Source: Bombardia bombarda (taxonomy: Eukaryota > Ascomycota > Sordariomycetes > Sordariales > Lasiosphaeriaceae). Taken from it: a DNA stretch of 64,000 nucleotides. The position numbers and the translations under genes are program-made. Shown here in pieces: positions 10,234-20,306 of this stretch (positions are counted from its first letter, which is position 1; every line of letters starts with the position of its first letter). The notes beneath the pieces were generated by a model. That model saw only the letters and a program-made list of their open reading frames with translations, did not search any database and had not been told where the DNA came from. The stretch covers positions 7,091,001 to 7,155,000 of the forward strand of contig JAULSR010000001.1 of the NCBI GenBank assembly GCA_030512295.1, written 5' to 3'.

Positions 10234-10793
10234 ATGCCCACCACCCCCTCCCACACCTAACCGCTACACCAACCCGCCACCCCGCCAGCTGCGCCTCCCT
10301 CTCCCTCCCCCTCCTCTCCCTCCTCGACGCCGTCCTCCCCGCCCCGCCCCAAGCGACCCTCAGCATCGGCTCCGGCCCGGGCCTCCTCGAGGCCCTCCTC
10401 CTCCACCACCACCCGCGCCGCGCCGGCGCCAGCCCGGCATCCTTCTACGGCGTCGAGGTCGCAGGGCCATCATCGCCACCACCGACCCAGCAAGTGAACC
10501 GCTTCCTGCCGGAACCCAACGCGGTCGTGGTGGCGGGGACGTGGGCGGTGGCGAACGAGGCAGCCGAGGGCCTGCTGTTTGTGTACCCGCGGCAGCCGGG
10601 GCTGGTGCAGGCGTATCTGGAGCGCGGGGCGGGGCGGGTGCGGGTGGCGGTGTGGATCGGGCCCAAGTGCGATTTGGACGAGTTTACGAGGCCGCTGAGG
10701 GCGTGGGGGGTGGAGGATGGGGGCAGTGGGAGTGCGGATGGGAGGGTGGTGGAGGAGGGGGAGGCGGTTGTTGTTTTTAGGAGGAGGGGTTGA
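10234..10793 (+). CDS. Methyltransferase-like (Rossmann) protein, one-base frame break near the start
   Basis: The body of the protein reads SLLDAVLPAPPQATLSIGSG, a strand plus glycine loop (SIGSGPGLLEALLLHHHP) as in SAM-binding folds, FYGVEV, RFLPEPNAVVVAGTW, GLLFVYPRQPGLVQAYL and VAVWIGPKCDLDEF. That frame has no ATG. The ATG at 10234 (context CAAAAATGCC) opens MPTTPSHT and stops at once. One extra C in the C5 run at 10244-10248 links MPTTPLPHLTATPTRHPAS directly to the body, giving 186 residues with no intron. I recognise the pattern as a fungus-specific family of unknown function. An upstream exon supplying the start is the alternative. Confidence 0.65.
10244..10248 (+). other. Frame break at C5 run
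   Basis: Five C where six would join the ATG at 10234 to the conserved frame of the methyltransferase-like protein. Confidence 0.6.
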
Positions 10794-11194
10794 GGGGTTT
10801 GTGGGGGTAGGAGGGTGGTTGAAATTGTTGTGTTGTGTTGGGTTGGGAAGGATGATGATGGCTTCTGGGATGTAGGGTGCATGAAAAGGGAGATTCGGGT
10901 GGTTTCAAGCCTCCTTGTACGTTCACCGCTGATCGTTGATGCTGCATACCTATGGAATGGGCCATATATAGATTCTGTTCCACACTGATGCCCCAGGCTT
11001 CCCTCAACCAATCTTGTCGTTTTGATAACAGCGCTCCATTTGTTTCTCGAGATACCAGAACTTGATAAAGGAGGCAGAGGCATACGTACTAGAACCTAGT
11101 CTAACACAAGACACCTAGTCTCTGTGCTGATGGTGCTCGCTAGTGTGCTCTCACCGTCGTGGTCTTTGTAATCGAGCGTATTACCACCGTGCGG
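10794..11194. other. Convergent intergenic region
   Basis: Lies between the 3' ends of two convergent genes. Nothing else seen. Confidence 0.4.
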
Positions 11195-11787
11195 CTAAGG
11201 CTTGTTGACCACAGCGTTCCCATCATCTTTATCATCATCAGGCCCGTCTCCATCTACCCCGTTAACTTCTTCCTCCCCCTCATCACCATCATTCTTTTTC
11301 TCTTTGAGAGCTATCCCAACCCCAGCGCCCGCTATCGCGCTGACGCCCGCAGCCTGTCCGACTGCAGCAACGGTCGCTGCTCCGTATCCGCCCATACCAG
11401 CGCTCGTAAGGGTCGCGAATGCACTACCGGCGGCGACGTTACCGATCATTGCCTGAATGCCCGCGGCAATCGATCCTGGGTATGTTGATGGCATTTAGCG
11501 ACGACATGCTCTTAACTAGGACACCCTGCGCATGAGTTGGGAGGGAACTGCAAACCTCCGATAACACCGTTCGCTCCAAATCCAGCAAGGCCCAGCAGGG
11601 GACTCATCAAGATTGCTGGGGAAGCGACGATAGCCACTCCGCCGGCACCGACAACGGCGCATGCTGCCGTTCCGGGGTTCTTGCCGGCCCATTGAGCGGC
11701 CTGGTTTCGACATGAAAGCCTAGTCAGTCTCGATCACGGCCGTGTAGGACATGTGCGAACACTGACTTTGCTGAGTGCTGCGCTCAT
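11195..11787 (-). CDS. Interferon-induced 6-16 (IFI6/ISG12/IFI27) family protein
   Basis: Three exons: 11767-11787 (MSAALSK only), 11556-11700 and 11195-11475, total 148 residues. The second exon starts AAQWAGKNPGTAACAVVGAG and runs through a hydrophobic GVAIVASPAILMSPLLGLAG; exon 3 continues SIAAGIQAMIGNVAAGSAF, TLTSAGMGGYGAATVAAVGQ and AGVSAIAGAGVGIAL. This alternation of Gly/Ala-rich membrane helices is the signature of the ISG12/IFI6 family. The C-terminus is a very acidic tail (EKKNDGDEGEEEVNG). In animals the family is small, membrane-embedded (mitochondria, ER, nuclear envelope) and interferon-inducible; fungal members have no known function. Splice phases are all consistent, which supports the tiny first exon. 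Confidence 0.8.
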
Positions 11788-13323
11788 AACTTCAGATTTT
11801 ATTGATCGTCCACAGTTCAATAGAGATGGCTCGTAACACCTTAGGTTGTTGCTTTTAGATGCTTGCGATGTAGGGTAAGAGAGACTGAAGAGCAGGGTGA
11901 TGGTGGGAAAGATTAGGCACTAATGGTGGGAAAGATTAGGCACTAATGGTGGGAAAGATTAGGCACTAATTAATCGAGAAACGATTTGAAATCTGCAGTA
12001 GGCCTCCGCGCAGGTGATAGGCTTCAAGCTGCATGGTGTCTGGTGTGGTGAACGTGGCTCAGTGCATGGCCTGTTTGACCGGACTAGGACATCAAACAGT
12101 TGTCATTGGAAGCCTTGTGCTTAGGGAAAGCGACATGTAAAGCGACGGCCCGGGATGGTTGTGCAGTTGTCATTGTTACACAAGTATGCCATTGGTGATG
12201 TTATATTGGCAGGTATTTTGACTGGGTGCAAACACCCGAGAGGCCCGCCAACCCACAAAGACGACATGCCAGCACCAGATATGTGCAGATGGGTAGATGC
12301 GGCCATCGTTTTGATATCGATGGATATCATAGCTCAACAGGATAAAGGCCGGATGGTATTTGTTATACATATTGAGAAAGGAAAAGAGCAGGTGAACAAG
12401 TCTAGATACCTAGGCAGTCTTATAGATACTTTGATGAGGATCTAGTCAAGCTAGAGTAGCGCAAACTCCCTGCACTACTCGCACTCCCAACCACGGCAAA
12501 TCCAAATGGCATCAAGATGTAAATGGCATTGCTCCAACAGTAGCGCATGCACTGACAGATCCGGAGAAGCGGAGAGGCGGAGGGGGTTAGACAGGTGCGA
12601 CAAAAGAAGGAGGAGGATGGCCTGGCACTCGCCACTCCGCGCATCTCCTCCGTGTTTGGCCAGATGGATGCTAGCCTCAGAAACCTTATCGGCCGCAAGG
12701 GCCCAAGTCGAGATACCCGAGAAAAGCCAGGCATCTCGGAGCCGGTTTAGCGGGGCACCCTGTTCGGAGCTTTCCATTCCTGTCGACACGTCCTTTAGCG
12801 TAAGCTCCATACGAGTGAGGTTGACAGCACGGGGCCAATGGGCTGACACTGACAGGCAGCAGTAGCAACAGCAGCAAGCAGCGGCGGCGTAGCCTGAATG
12901 AGCCATCAGCGATCGGAACAGTCGGCAGCCAGCCATGCAGTAGGTCCAAGGTACCTAGTTACGAATCCCACAATGGATTTCATGCGGCTGACTAGCCCGC
13001 CGGCCAGCCGTTGGGAGCTGGAAGCTGACCCTTGGTGTGTCTTTCTTTCCATTGGCATCGGGGCATGTGAGCATGTGAAAGGCAAGGGGCCTATATGTAC
13101 TGGTGATCGCCCATTTTGAGGATCCCAGTTGCACACATCTGTCTCATTCTGTTCTGGCGACAGAACTTCTTGCAACTCTCAGAATCTGCGGCCGGCCGTT
13201 CGATTCATCCACTGTCACATTCTTCCAACTGTGTCGACGTGCGCTTGCGTCCAGCGTCGAGTCTATCCAAGGTACTCAGCGGGTACTCGGCACATCAGTC
13301 ATCAAACCATCAGAACCGCGACC
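11788..13323. other. Intergenic with minisatellite
   Basis: No convincing gene. Minus-strand frames at 12420-12936 are open but unrecognisable and Cys/Ser-rich, so they are not called. A 23-bp tandem repeat lies at 11901-11969, about 115 bases upstream of the start of the IFI6-like gene. Confidence 0.4.
11901..11969. repeat. 23-bp minisatellite, three exact copies
   Basis: Three identical head-to-tail copies of TGGTGGGAAAGATTAGGCAC plus TAA. The identity implies recent expansion. It sits upstream of the minus-strand IFI6-like gene and could vary between strains. Confidence 0.95.
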
Positions 13324-13479
13324 ATGAATCTCGACAGCTACTCGCGACTCAACCCGTACTCGGACGACGAGAAGGAGACGGACAATGGAGAAACTATAAA
13401 TGCCAGTACCGTCCTGGTTGCATGCGCCATGGTCCTGGCCATGGGCATCGTCGCTGTGCTTGCATGGAACCGCACGTGA
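13324..13479 (+). CDS. 51-residue single-pass membrane peptide
   Basis: Starts MNLDSYSRLNPYSDDEKETD and continues to one membrane segment, TVLVACAMVLAMGIVAVLAW, followed by a short NRT tail: a tail-anchored layout with an acidic outer or cytosolic part. The ATG has a good fungal context (GCGACCATGA) and the frame ends promptly. I do not recognise a family. Small size makes the call uncertain, but amino-acid order (polar, then a clean 20-residue hydrophobic run, then stop) is unlikely by chance. Confidence 0.45.
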   Translation: MNLDSYSRLNPYSDDEKETDNGETINASTVLVACAMVLAMGIVAVLAWNRT

Positions 13480-14009
13480 GGGCAGTTTGTGGAATGTTGG
13501 GAGCTGGAAGCTACCGTGCAGGCTGGATCATTGGCGGGTGGGTGGATACTTTTTCTATTCGGGCCCCGACGGAAGCCATTGAAATGGGAAAGCTGACGGG
13601 GACAGACGACGCTCAGACAGGCAGGGTTATAGAAGGCAAGAAGGAGGATTGATACCACTGGAAATTATGGATTGGATATAAGGACTATAGCGGAGCAAAC
13701 ATGGCGGGCAGGCGTTTTTGCATTTAATTATTTGGATATCTTAAGCAATCCAGCACCAATCGAGCAAAGAGTCCCTGTTTGGGATGGAGGGGTTCACACA
13801 ATTTCAGGGTTCATGGACATTTTGGATTTAGCGCTCGGGACAAATCCCAAACCATCCAATCCGATCTTCACCGCCTTTGGCAGAAACGCCTTTGCCCCAC
13901 TAAAAATATTTCGCAGAGATGGATGCCTGCCATCGCAATTGTGAGGGAGAGAGCTTGTTTTCTGGCAAACCACAACCCCCCCCCGATATACCCCCCAGCC
14001 AACCACAAC
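13480..14009. other. Promoter region of ESF1
   Basis: No gene seen. Upstream region of ESF1, with a C-rich tract ending at the ATG. Confidence 0.4.
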
Positions 14010-16214
14010 ATGTCTAAACAAAAATCCTCCAAGCGCGATGGCGCACCCGCGGCACACATCACCGACGCCCGTTTCTCCAACTTCGAGACGGACCCGCGCT
14101 ACCAATTGCCCTCCAAGAAGAACCTCAAGACCAAGCTCGACTCGCGCTTCTCCCGCGTGCTCAAGGACCAAGAGTTTGTCGCCACAGCAAAGGTCGATCG
14201 CTACGGCCGGAAGCTGAAGACGGACACAAAGAAGAAGGCGCTACAACAGCTCTATGAGGAAGAGGAAGACGACGAAGAAGGCGAGGACAATGAGGATGGC
14301 GCCGAGGTCGACGACGACGACATCGTGCAGCGCGAGCTGGAGGCAGCTGCCACAAAATACGACCCTGCTCGCGGCGGCGGATTCTCCTCATCTGAGGAGT
14401 CGTCGGACGATGACGAGGACGACGAGGAAGAAGGGGAGGACGAGGCGGGGGTGGAGACCAGACCCGGCATCCGCTTGCACAGGGAGGAGCGGGAGGTCGA
14501 GACGGGCGAGATCACCAACAGAATCGCCGTCGTCAACATCGACTGGGACAACATCAAGTCGGTCGATCTAATGGCGCTGTTCTCCTCCTTCGTCCCCACC
14601 GGCGGCCGCATCGAGAAGATCTCCGTCTACCCCAGCGAGTTCGGCAAGGAGCGCATGCAGCGGGAAGAGCTCGAGGGCCCTCCCAAGGAGCTCTTCAAGA
14701 ACAAGAAGGACGACTACGACTCCGAGGACGACAGCGAGGATGGGGAAGACGGCGACTCGGATGTGGACTCGGACGAGGAGGTCAAGAAGGAGCTCCTCCA
14801 GGAGGGCGACGACCAGGACTTCGACAGCGACGCCCTGCGGACCTACCAGCTCGACAGGTTACGGTACTACTACGCCGTCGTGGTCTGCTCTGACAAGAAC
14901 ACGGCGCACAAGATCTACGAGGCAACCGACGGCAGTGAGTACCTGTCGTCCTCCAACTTCCTCGACCTGCGCTTCATCCCCGACGAGGTCACTTTCGATG
15001 ACGAGGCCAGGGACGAGTGCGACGCCGTCCCTTCCGGCTACAAGCCCATCGAGTTCGTGACGGACGCGCTGCAGCACTCAAAGGTGAAGCTCACCTGGGA
15101 CATGAACCCGGATGAGGCGTCCAGGAAGGATACCATCATGCAGGCCTTCACCGGCAGCCGAGCTGATATCGCCGAGAACGACCTGCGTGCATACCTAGCG
15201 AGCGACAGCGAGGACGAGGATGAGTCCGAGGAGGAGGAAGAGGCCGTTGCGGCGACGGCGGAGGAAGGAGCCGAGGCAGCAGACGAACCCAAGCCGTCGA
15301 AGAAGGAGCTCGCGAGGCGCAAGATGCGGGCTGCGCTTGGCCTCGGCGATGAGCCGGCACCCAAGGCCGCAAAGTCGGCGGCGGTCGGAGATATGCAGAT
15401 CACGTTCTCGTCTGCCCTGTCTGGGAACGACTCGAAGAAGAAAGACACCGAGGTGGAGGAGACGACGCTTGAGAAGTACAAGCGGAAGGAGAAGGAAAGG
15501 AAAGAGCTCAAGAAGGCCAAGTACCTCGCCAAGAGGGAGGGTGTCGATGCCGACGCTGCTGCTGATTCGGATGTGGAGGTGGTCGAGGCGGAAGAAGGCG
15601 GTGATGGTGATCTTGGATTCGACGACCCCTTCTTCACCACCGCGGACCCGGTCGCGCCCTCCAAGTCCACAATCCGCAAGGAGGAGCGCCTCAAGAAGCG
15701 CGCCGCCAGGGAGGCCGAGGACGCGGAGAAGGCCCAGCAGAAGGCCCAGCTGGAGCTGCTCATGGCCGACGACGGCACCGAGGGCGGCGCCGCCAACCTC
15801 GAGCACTTCGACATGAAGGACATCATGCGGGCGGAGAAGCAGAAGAACAAGAAGAAGGGCAAGAAGGGCAAGAAGGGCAAGAAGGGCAAGAAGGGCGTCG
15901 AGGACCAGGGCGGCCTGCAGGAGGACTTTGACCTGAACGTCGAGGATCCTCGCTTCAAGGCCGTCTTCGAGAGCCACGAGTTCGCCATCGACCCGTCGAA
16001 TCCAAAGTTCAAGGCCACGCAGGGCATGAAGAAGATCCTGGAGGAGGGACGCAAGAAGCGCAAGGCTGGGCACGACGACGACGCGCCCGAGGACGACAGG
16101 AGGGAGAGGAGCTCCAAGAAGGCAAGGGAGGACAGCACAGCGACGGCGGATGTCGATGGGCTGATTGCTGCGGTCAAGAGGAAGGCCAAGAAGGGCAAGG
16201 GAGAGAGGATATAG
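14010..16214 (+). CDS. ESF1: Pre-rRNA-processing protein ESF1
   Basis: An intronless 734-residue nucleolar protein needed for 18S rRNA maturation in the small-subunit processome. The N-terminus (TDARFSNFETDPRYQLP, then LDSRFSRVLKD and KVDRYGRKL) is the classical ESF1 start. It is followed by long acidic stretches (EEEEDDEEGEDNEDGAE and others), an RRM-like core (NRIAVVNIDWDNIKSVDLMA, SFVPTGGRIEKISVYPSEFG, LRYYYAVVVCSD, LDLRFIPDEV) and, at residues about 640-680, the NUC153 motif (VEDPRFKAVFESHEFAIDPS, then FKATQGMKKILEEGRKKR). The C-terminus is Lys-rich. The ATG at 14010 is chosen because it begins the conserved region. A basic KKG repeat at residues 615-629 is encoded by a 9-bp tandem repeat. 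Family length is comparable. Confidence 0.95.
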   Translation: MSKQKSSKRDGAPAAHITDARFSNFETDPRYQLPSKKNLKTKLDSRFSRVLKDQEFVATAKVDRYGRKLKTDTKKKALQQLYEEEEDDEEGEDNEDGAEVDDDDIVQRELEAAATKYDPARGGGFSSSEESSDDDEDDEEEGEDEAGVETRPGIRLHREEREVETGEITNRIAVVNIDWDNIKSVDLMALFSSFVPTGGRIEKISVYPSEFGKERMQREELEGPPKELFKNKKDDYDSEDDSEDGEDGDSDVDSDEEVKKELLQEGDDQDFDSDALRTYQLDRLRYYYAVVVCSDKNTAHKIYEATDGSEYLSSSNFLDLRFIPDEVTFDDEARDECDAVPSGYKPIEFVTDALQHSKVKLTWDMNPDEASRKDTIMQAFTGSRADIAENDLRAYLASDSEDEDESEEEEEAVAATAEEGAEAADEPKPSKKELARRKMRAALGLGDEPAPKAAKSAAVGDMQITFSSALSGNDSKKKDTEVEETTLEKYKRKEKERKELKKAKYLAKREGVDADAAADSDVEVVEAEEGGDGDLGFDDPFFTTADPVAPSKSTIRKEERLKKRAAREAEDAEKAQQKAQLELLMADDGTEGGAANLEHFDMKDIMRAEKQKNKKKGKKGKKGKKGKKGVEDQGGLQEDFDLNVEDPRFKAVFESHEFAIDPSNPKFKATQGMKKILEEGRKKRKAGHDDDAPEDDRRERSSKKAREDSTATADVDGLIAAVKRKAKKGKGERI
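15852..15896 (+). repeat. 9-bp coding tandem repeat in ESF1
   Basis: Five copies of AAGAAGGGC encode (KKG)5, a basic patch just before the NUC153 region. Length is probably polymorphic and always in frame. Confidence 0.9.
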
Positions 16215-16343
16215 GATGTTTTGACTTTGAAGCTATCTAGGCTAACTAATACCACGCAACGCACGCACGCACGCTTCACCGTGTGTGTCTACCCACACCG
16301 CGATCCATTCCTTCCTCTGGAGGAAGGGTTCGTCTATCCGTTT

Positions 16344-17511
16344 TCAGTGCTCATCATCAACTGCTGCCCTGGTCACGATCCTGTAGAACCTCGACTGTGC
16401 GACAGAAGTGCTGCCGCACATGTGCGTGCCTTCTCTTCTTCCTTGGCCCTCGCTAACCCCGCTCTCGCTCGCCGCCGCCCTCGCCGCCGCCCAGGGTGTT
16501 GTTGCCAGACTCGGCTCGCCGCCGCCGCCGTCGCCTAGCCTCCGGAGAAAGCCGCCGAGTAGAATGAAGCCGACGATTGCGTAGAAGATGAAAAAGCCCA
16601 GCAGGAGCGTGCGCAGGGCCACGGGCCCTCTGATCGCCTGCTGCTACTGGTGCCGTGTTGGCTCTCTGTCCGGGGAGGAATGTCTCGCCGCTGTTGTTGG
16701 TAACGCTGCTTTTTGGGGTGGGCTGTGTGGGGTGTATCTCTGCTTGCGACTTCCCAGTACTGAGCAGCGCCGCCCTCTGGCTTGTTGTCTGGCTGGATCG
16801 CCGGGACTGGGATGGGAGGGAGGTCTCTGTTTGGTGGCGGGTAAGGTGGAGAGGCTGGTAGGCTGGTGGTGGTGCTGACGCTTTTCGCGAGATGGAGGCG
16901 TGATGCTGAGCGAGGTGTTGGTATTGGTGTTGGCGTTGGTGGGGGGCAGGAAGTAAGGTCTTCTCGGTGAATGGTGGGAGTTCGTAGGTGGTGGTTGCTT
17001 GCCATGATGGCTTGTCGGCGAGGCGTTCATACTTGTGGTCATTGTCGTCGAGTGGGATGTCTTCGAAGCGGTCTTCTTCTTTGTGTGCCTCTTTGGCTAG
17101 GTTGGTGCGGGTGTTGTTGGCGAGGTTTGTGGTGGTGATATTGTTTGGACGGTGGAGGTGGTGGTTGTTCTTGTTGCTGCCGTGAGAAGAGGTCGACAGC
17201 TTGTATAAGGGGACGTATGAGACGGTCCTCGAGGGGGAGCGAGACGGAGAACAAGGCGGTGAGCAAGGCGGGGAAGGGAAGAGGTTGATGAGATGTGAAA
17301 CTTGTTCATGCTCGTCGGCTTCGTAATCGAGATTGTTGAGATGCTGCTTGTCTTGATGCGATGCGACAAATGGAGAGCTTGTGGCAGAGAGGAGAGGACG
17401 GTATGTTGGGGTCGAGGCCCAGGAGTGGGGATACTCCTGTCCTTCTTCTTCTTCTTCTTCGATGGGGCGGGCAGAACAGTTGCCAGCAAGGACTCGAGAT
17501 GGAGAAAACAT
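16344..17511 (-). CDS. Proline-rich protein with one C-terminal membrane segment (frame uncertain)
   Basis: Starts MFSPSRVLAGNCSARP with an acidic EEEEEEG stretch, then Ser/Pro-rich sequence (FPSPPCSPPCSPSRSPS, VSYVPLYKLS, RFEDIPLDDNDHKYERL, TTYELPPFTEKTLLPAP). At a C6 run (coding strand of 16941-16946) the best protein moves to another frame if one C is added: PPTPTPIPTPRSAS, PPYPPPNRDLPPIPVPAIQ, GGAAQYWEVAS. A single membrane helix then follows in the third frame (RGPVALRTLLLGFFIFYAIV, then GFILLGGFLRRLG), ending at a stop at 16344. The second change of frame could be an intron (donor CAGTAC to acceptor GATCAG is possible) or another missing base. I do not recognise a family. It is probably a tail-anchored or single-pass protein with a disordered cytosolic domain; exact exon structure is unresolved. 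Confidence 0.5.
16941..16946 (-). other. Probable frame break at C6 run
   Basis: Six G on the plus strand; a seventh would join the N-terminal half of the proline-rich membrane protein to the more protein-like downstream frame. Confidence 0.5.
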
Positions 17512-20306
17512 GTTTATGATGAGGGGTAGGCTCCTGGTGAGGGTGCGGTTTCAGAGAGTATGTTGATATAATACTCTACGACAGAGAGCTGTGGAGAATA
17601 TCAATGGTATTTCCTTGGATTCCATGGACATTTATCTACAGCCTTCAGGCTTGATCATGTCATTCATCCAGTCCGCAGCGGGCTGGGAGGGATCCAAGAC
17701 CGGGTCAGGTCAGCAGTCGACGGTGGGATGCCTTTTGGCCACCATCATGGCAATGTCCAGTAGATCATTCATGCGAACTTTGGCACACATCTTTCCACCT
17801 GGGTCTTTCCACCTGGGTCTTTCCACCTGGGTCTTTCCACCTGGGTCTTTCCACCTGGGCTAAGTTGCCAGCAGAAAACGGGCGGGCTTGTTGGCCGATC
17901 GCCGGGCAGTGAGCGGCCTCGGCCCCAAATCCCCAACCCACTTTGTCATGAGCCTCCGGAGGTGGCGGCCGGTGGTGGTGGCCCATGGTCAGTGGTCAGA
18001 CCGGCCTAGGGGGCAGCCATGGCTTCCACCCAATCATCCGAAGTAGTTCGCTAGGCCTGGCCAACACGCCGTAGACCCGAGGGGTCTCTTTAGGTCCCGA
18101 CACAAACTAGCCGGCTCCGACCGATTCAGTCGTCAATCGACACATCTGCCCCGGAACTTTCGACCAGTACGAATACAGGAATTACAGAAACACAACTAGA
18201 AACATGAATTTTGTCTGCTCACACCAAGAAAATACTTCTTGACTATGTTAGATTGTGCATGATGTTACAAAGACTTCTCATTCATAGTGATCGCAATCCA
18301 ACAGATGCAAAATGGTTATTGTCGAAGATTCTTCTTCGCGTCCTAAGCCAAGTAAGGCCTAGGAGCACAATGAAAAAAAAATTGAGGCCGGTCAGACTTC
18401 CATCAGTACCCATCCCGCCAGAGCGCCCAAAGGCAAGACCTCAAATACAGGATACAGATCATCGCCACTCTCTATACAGCCGTGTCCCGAAGGCCACGAC
18501 CGCCATCTTTGCAGACAGATCGAGAGTAAATGGTTCTCACTGTAGGGTGCCGAGGATATTGATCATCAACCCGGGTGGGATCTGTGGCTCCTTTAGGGAA
18601 CACAAAAGGGGACAACTACTATAGAAATGATTCTCCTGTTGAGAGTGATGGGTGGTTAGCGACTGTCGAGGTGTGATGGTGTGTGTTGCTCGCTGTTGGG
18701 GGGGGGCTTACTGAAGTATTGTCGACATGAAGAAAAAAGAAAAAGAAGAGGAATTGGCGACCGGTTCGACTTCGTTATATACCAGGTCGGATGGTCTGTG
18801 CTCGGCAGAAAAATCAGCGCCCCGCCCAAGGCGGTGGCAGCAATTTTTGTCAAGCACCCCACTTTACTGCAACGGCGGCTCGAGGGCGGGTCCACATGCT
18901 GAATCGTAGTTGCTGCAGCTGCCTGCGAGAGATCTCGTGAAATTGTCCCCGCTTACAACTTCCAACCAGGGAGCAATCCTCGATCAACGGCGATTCCAAC
19001 GCGAAATTCTAGTAATAAGCCCCCCTGCGGACACGCTTTTATTCACAACAACGTCCCAGTGCGACGACTCGGCCGAGGCTCTGTTATTACAAAATTTCCG
19101 AGGCACTCTGCCAGCGAAAGCCGAAATCTCTCTCACATTATTAATTATCTTGACACCATCCATAATATTTCCTACTACCCACCCTGCCCAGTCACGAATC
19201 TTCGAGACACGCACTTACCTTTTGATGAAACACAAATAATCAGAAATGGAAACATTAAAACCTATCCGGAGACATGTGAGCGGCCGCAAAGTCATTGTTC
19301 AATAACGTGTTGAACGGCGGCAGCTCATCACCCGTCATTTTGGTCACTTCCATGGAAGCTTGCTAGCTAAAAGTGGAAGCTATGGCAGTCTTTGTTCTCT
19401 CGCGTCAGAACATAACAGATCCTCTTGCTCAAGCCTGGATAACTGGACACAGCGACATGTCGGGAACTTGCAGTGCCAATTCTGTTTTGCTATTTTTCTA
19501 CTCGAAGCTCGCATAATCTCAACGGATTCTACACCAGCCTCTCGCTTGAAGCACCAGTTATTAAACACAAAAGGCGTGCAGTTAAGCTTCTTTTGCCAAG
19601 ATGCTAGGGAACGGGAGCGGGACGGATGGTTTGAACTGCCGTTAAAAGACTGTCTTGTGCCAGCTCGGCGGCTTACCAGTTCCCTTTCCGTGCCGACAGT
19701 TTCGGAAAACCGGTCAGGATAGAGGCTACGCCATGTACTGCTTTTCTGTGCTACGGTCGTTTCTATGTGCAGGCGGGATCTTCGTGTCAATCTGCAACAC
19801 GGTACATTGCCAAACTGAGATCAAGTCACCAGCCCATGTGTCCATTGGTCAGCTCGAGCACACCATCCCACAGGAGCTTTCCGAGCTACAAAGACGGAAT
19901 TACAGCCTCTGGCGATGGTTGGTGTGGGATTGGTCTATGAGACTGGAGCAAACAACGTCCTTTGTTCGCACCCGAGAAAGAAGAGAAGGAACGGTTCGAC
20001 TGATCGGCAGCTTCTTAAAAGGGGCTACTCGCTTGGGAAGCTGCAGCGAACGGTTCGGTGCTCGATTGATTGTGTTCTTACGTGATCAAATGTCACAGCA
20101 TCGGCAATAGCCCACTGGAGACGTTGGAGCCAAGGAAATGGTGTGTGGGGGCTGGTCAACAAAGGAGCTTCGTATAAGATGGTTTGAGCAGCCCCCTCAC
20201 TCATCTATACGTCGGAGTCGCACGAAAGATTGCTCAGCTGCCCTCAACACATCGAGCCATACGGTATTTCCTTTAGAGACTCTATAGCGTTACACCTTTC
20301 TTCACC
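17512..20306. other. Long intergenic region with minisatellite
   Basis: 2.8 kb without a supported gene. Open frames near 18211-18624 and 19655-20110 lack recognisable features and likely starts. A 14-bp minisatellite lies at 17791-17860. Confidence 0.4.
17791..17860. repeat. 14-bp minisatellite, five copies
   Basis: Five head-to-tail copies of CTTTCCACCTGGGT, the last with one change at its end. It lies about 280 bases upstream of the start of the minus-strand proline-rich gene. Confidence 0.95.

Noticed and set aside
11901..11969. Short tandem array considered as a CRISPR-like repeat
   Set aside because: Units are directly adjacent with no spacers and the genome is fungal; it is a minisatellite.
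12420..12936. Cys- and Ser-rich minus-strand frames
   Set aside because: Considered as small secreted effectors, but there is no proper signal peptide plus cysteine spacing, and the frames overlap each other.
15038..16279. 413-codon minus-strand open frame
   Set aside because: Antisense shadow of the Lys/Glu-rich end of ESF1, producing only Ser/Phe/Leu-rich sequence.
18211..18624. 137-codon plus-strand frame
   Set aside because: It does not begin with ATG and has no recognisable content; the region looks non-coding.
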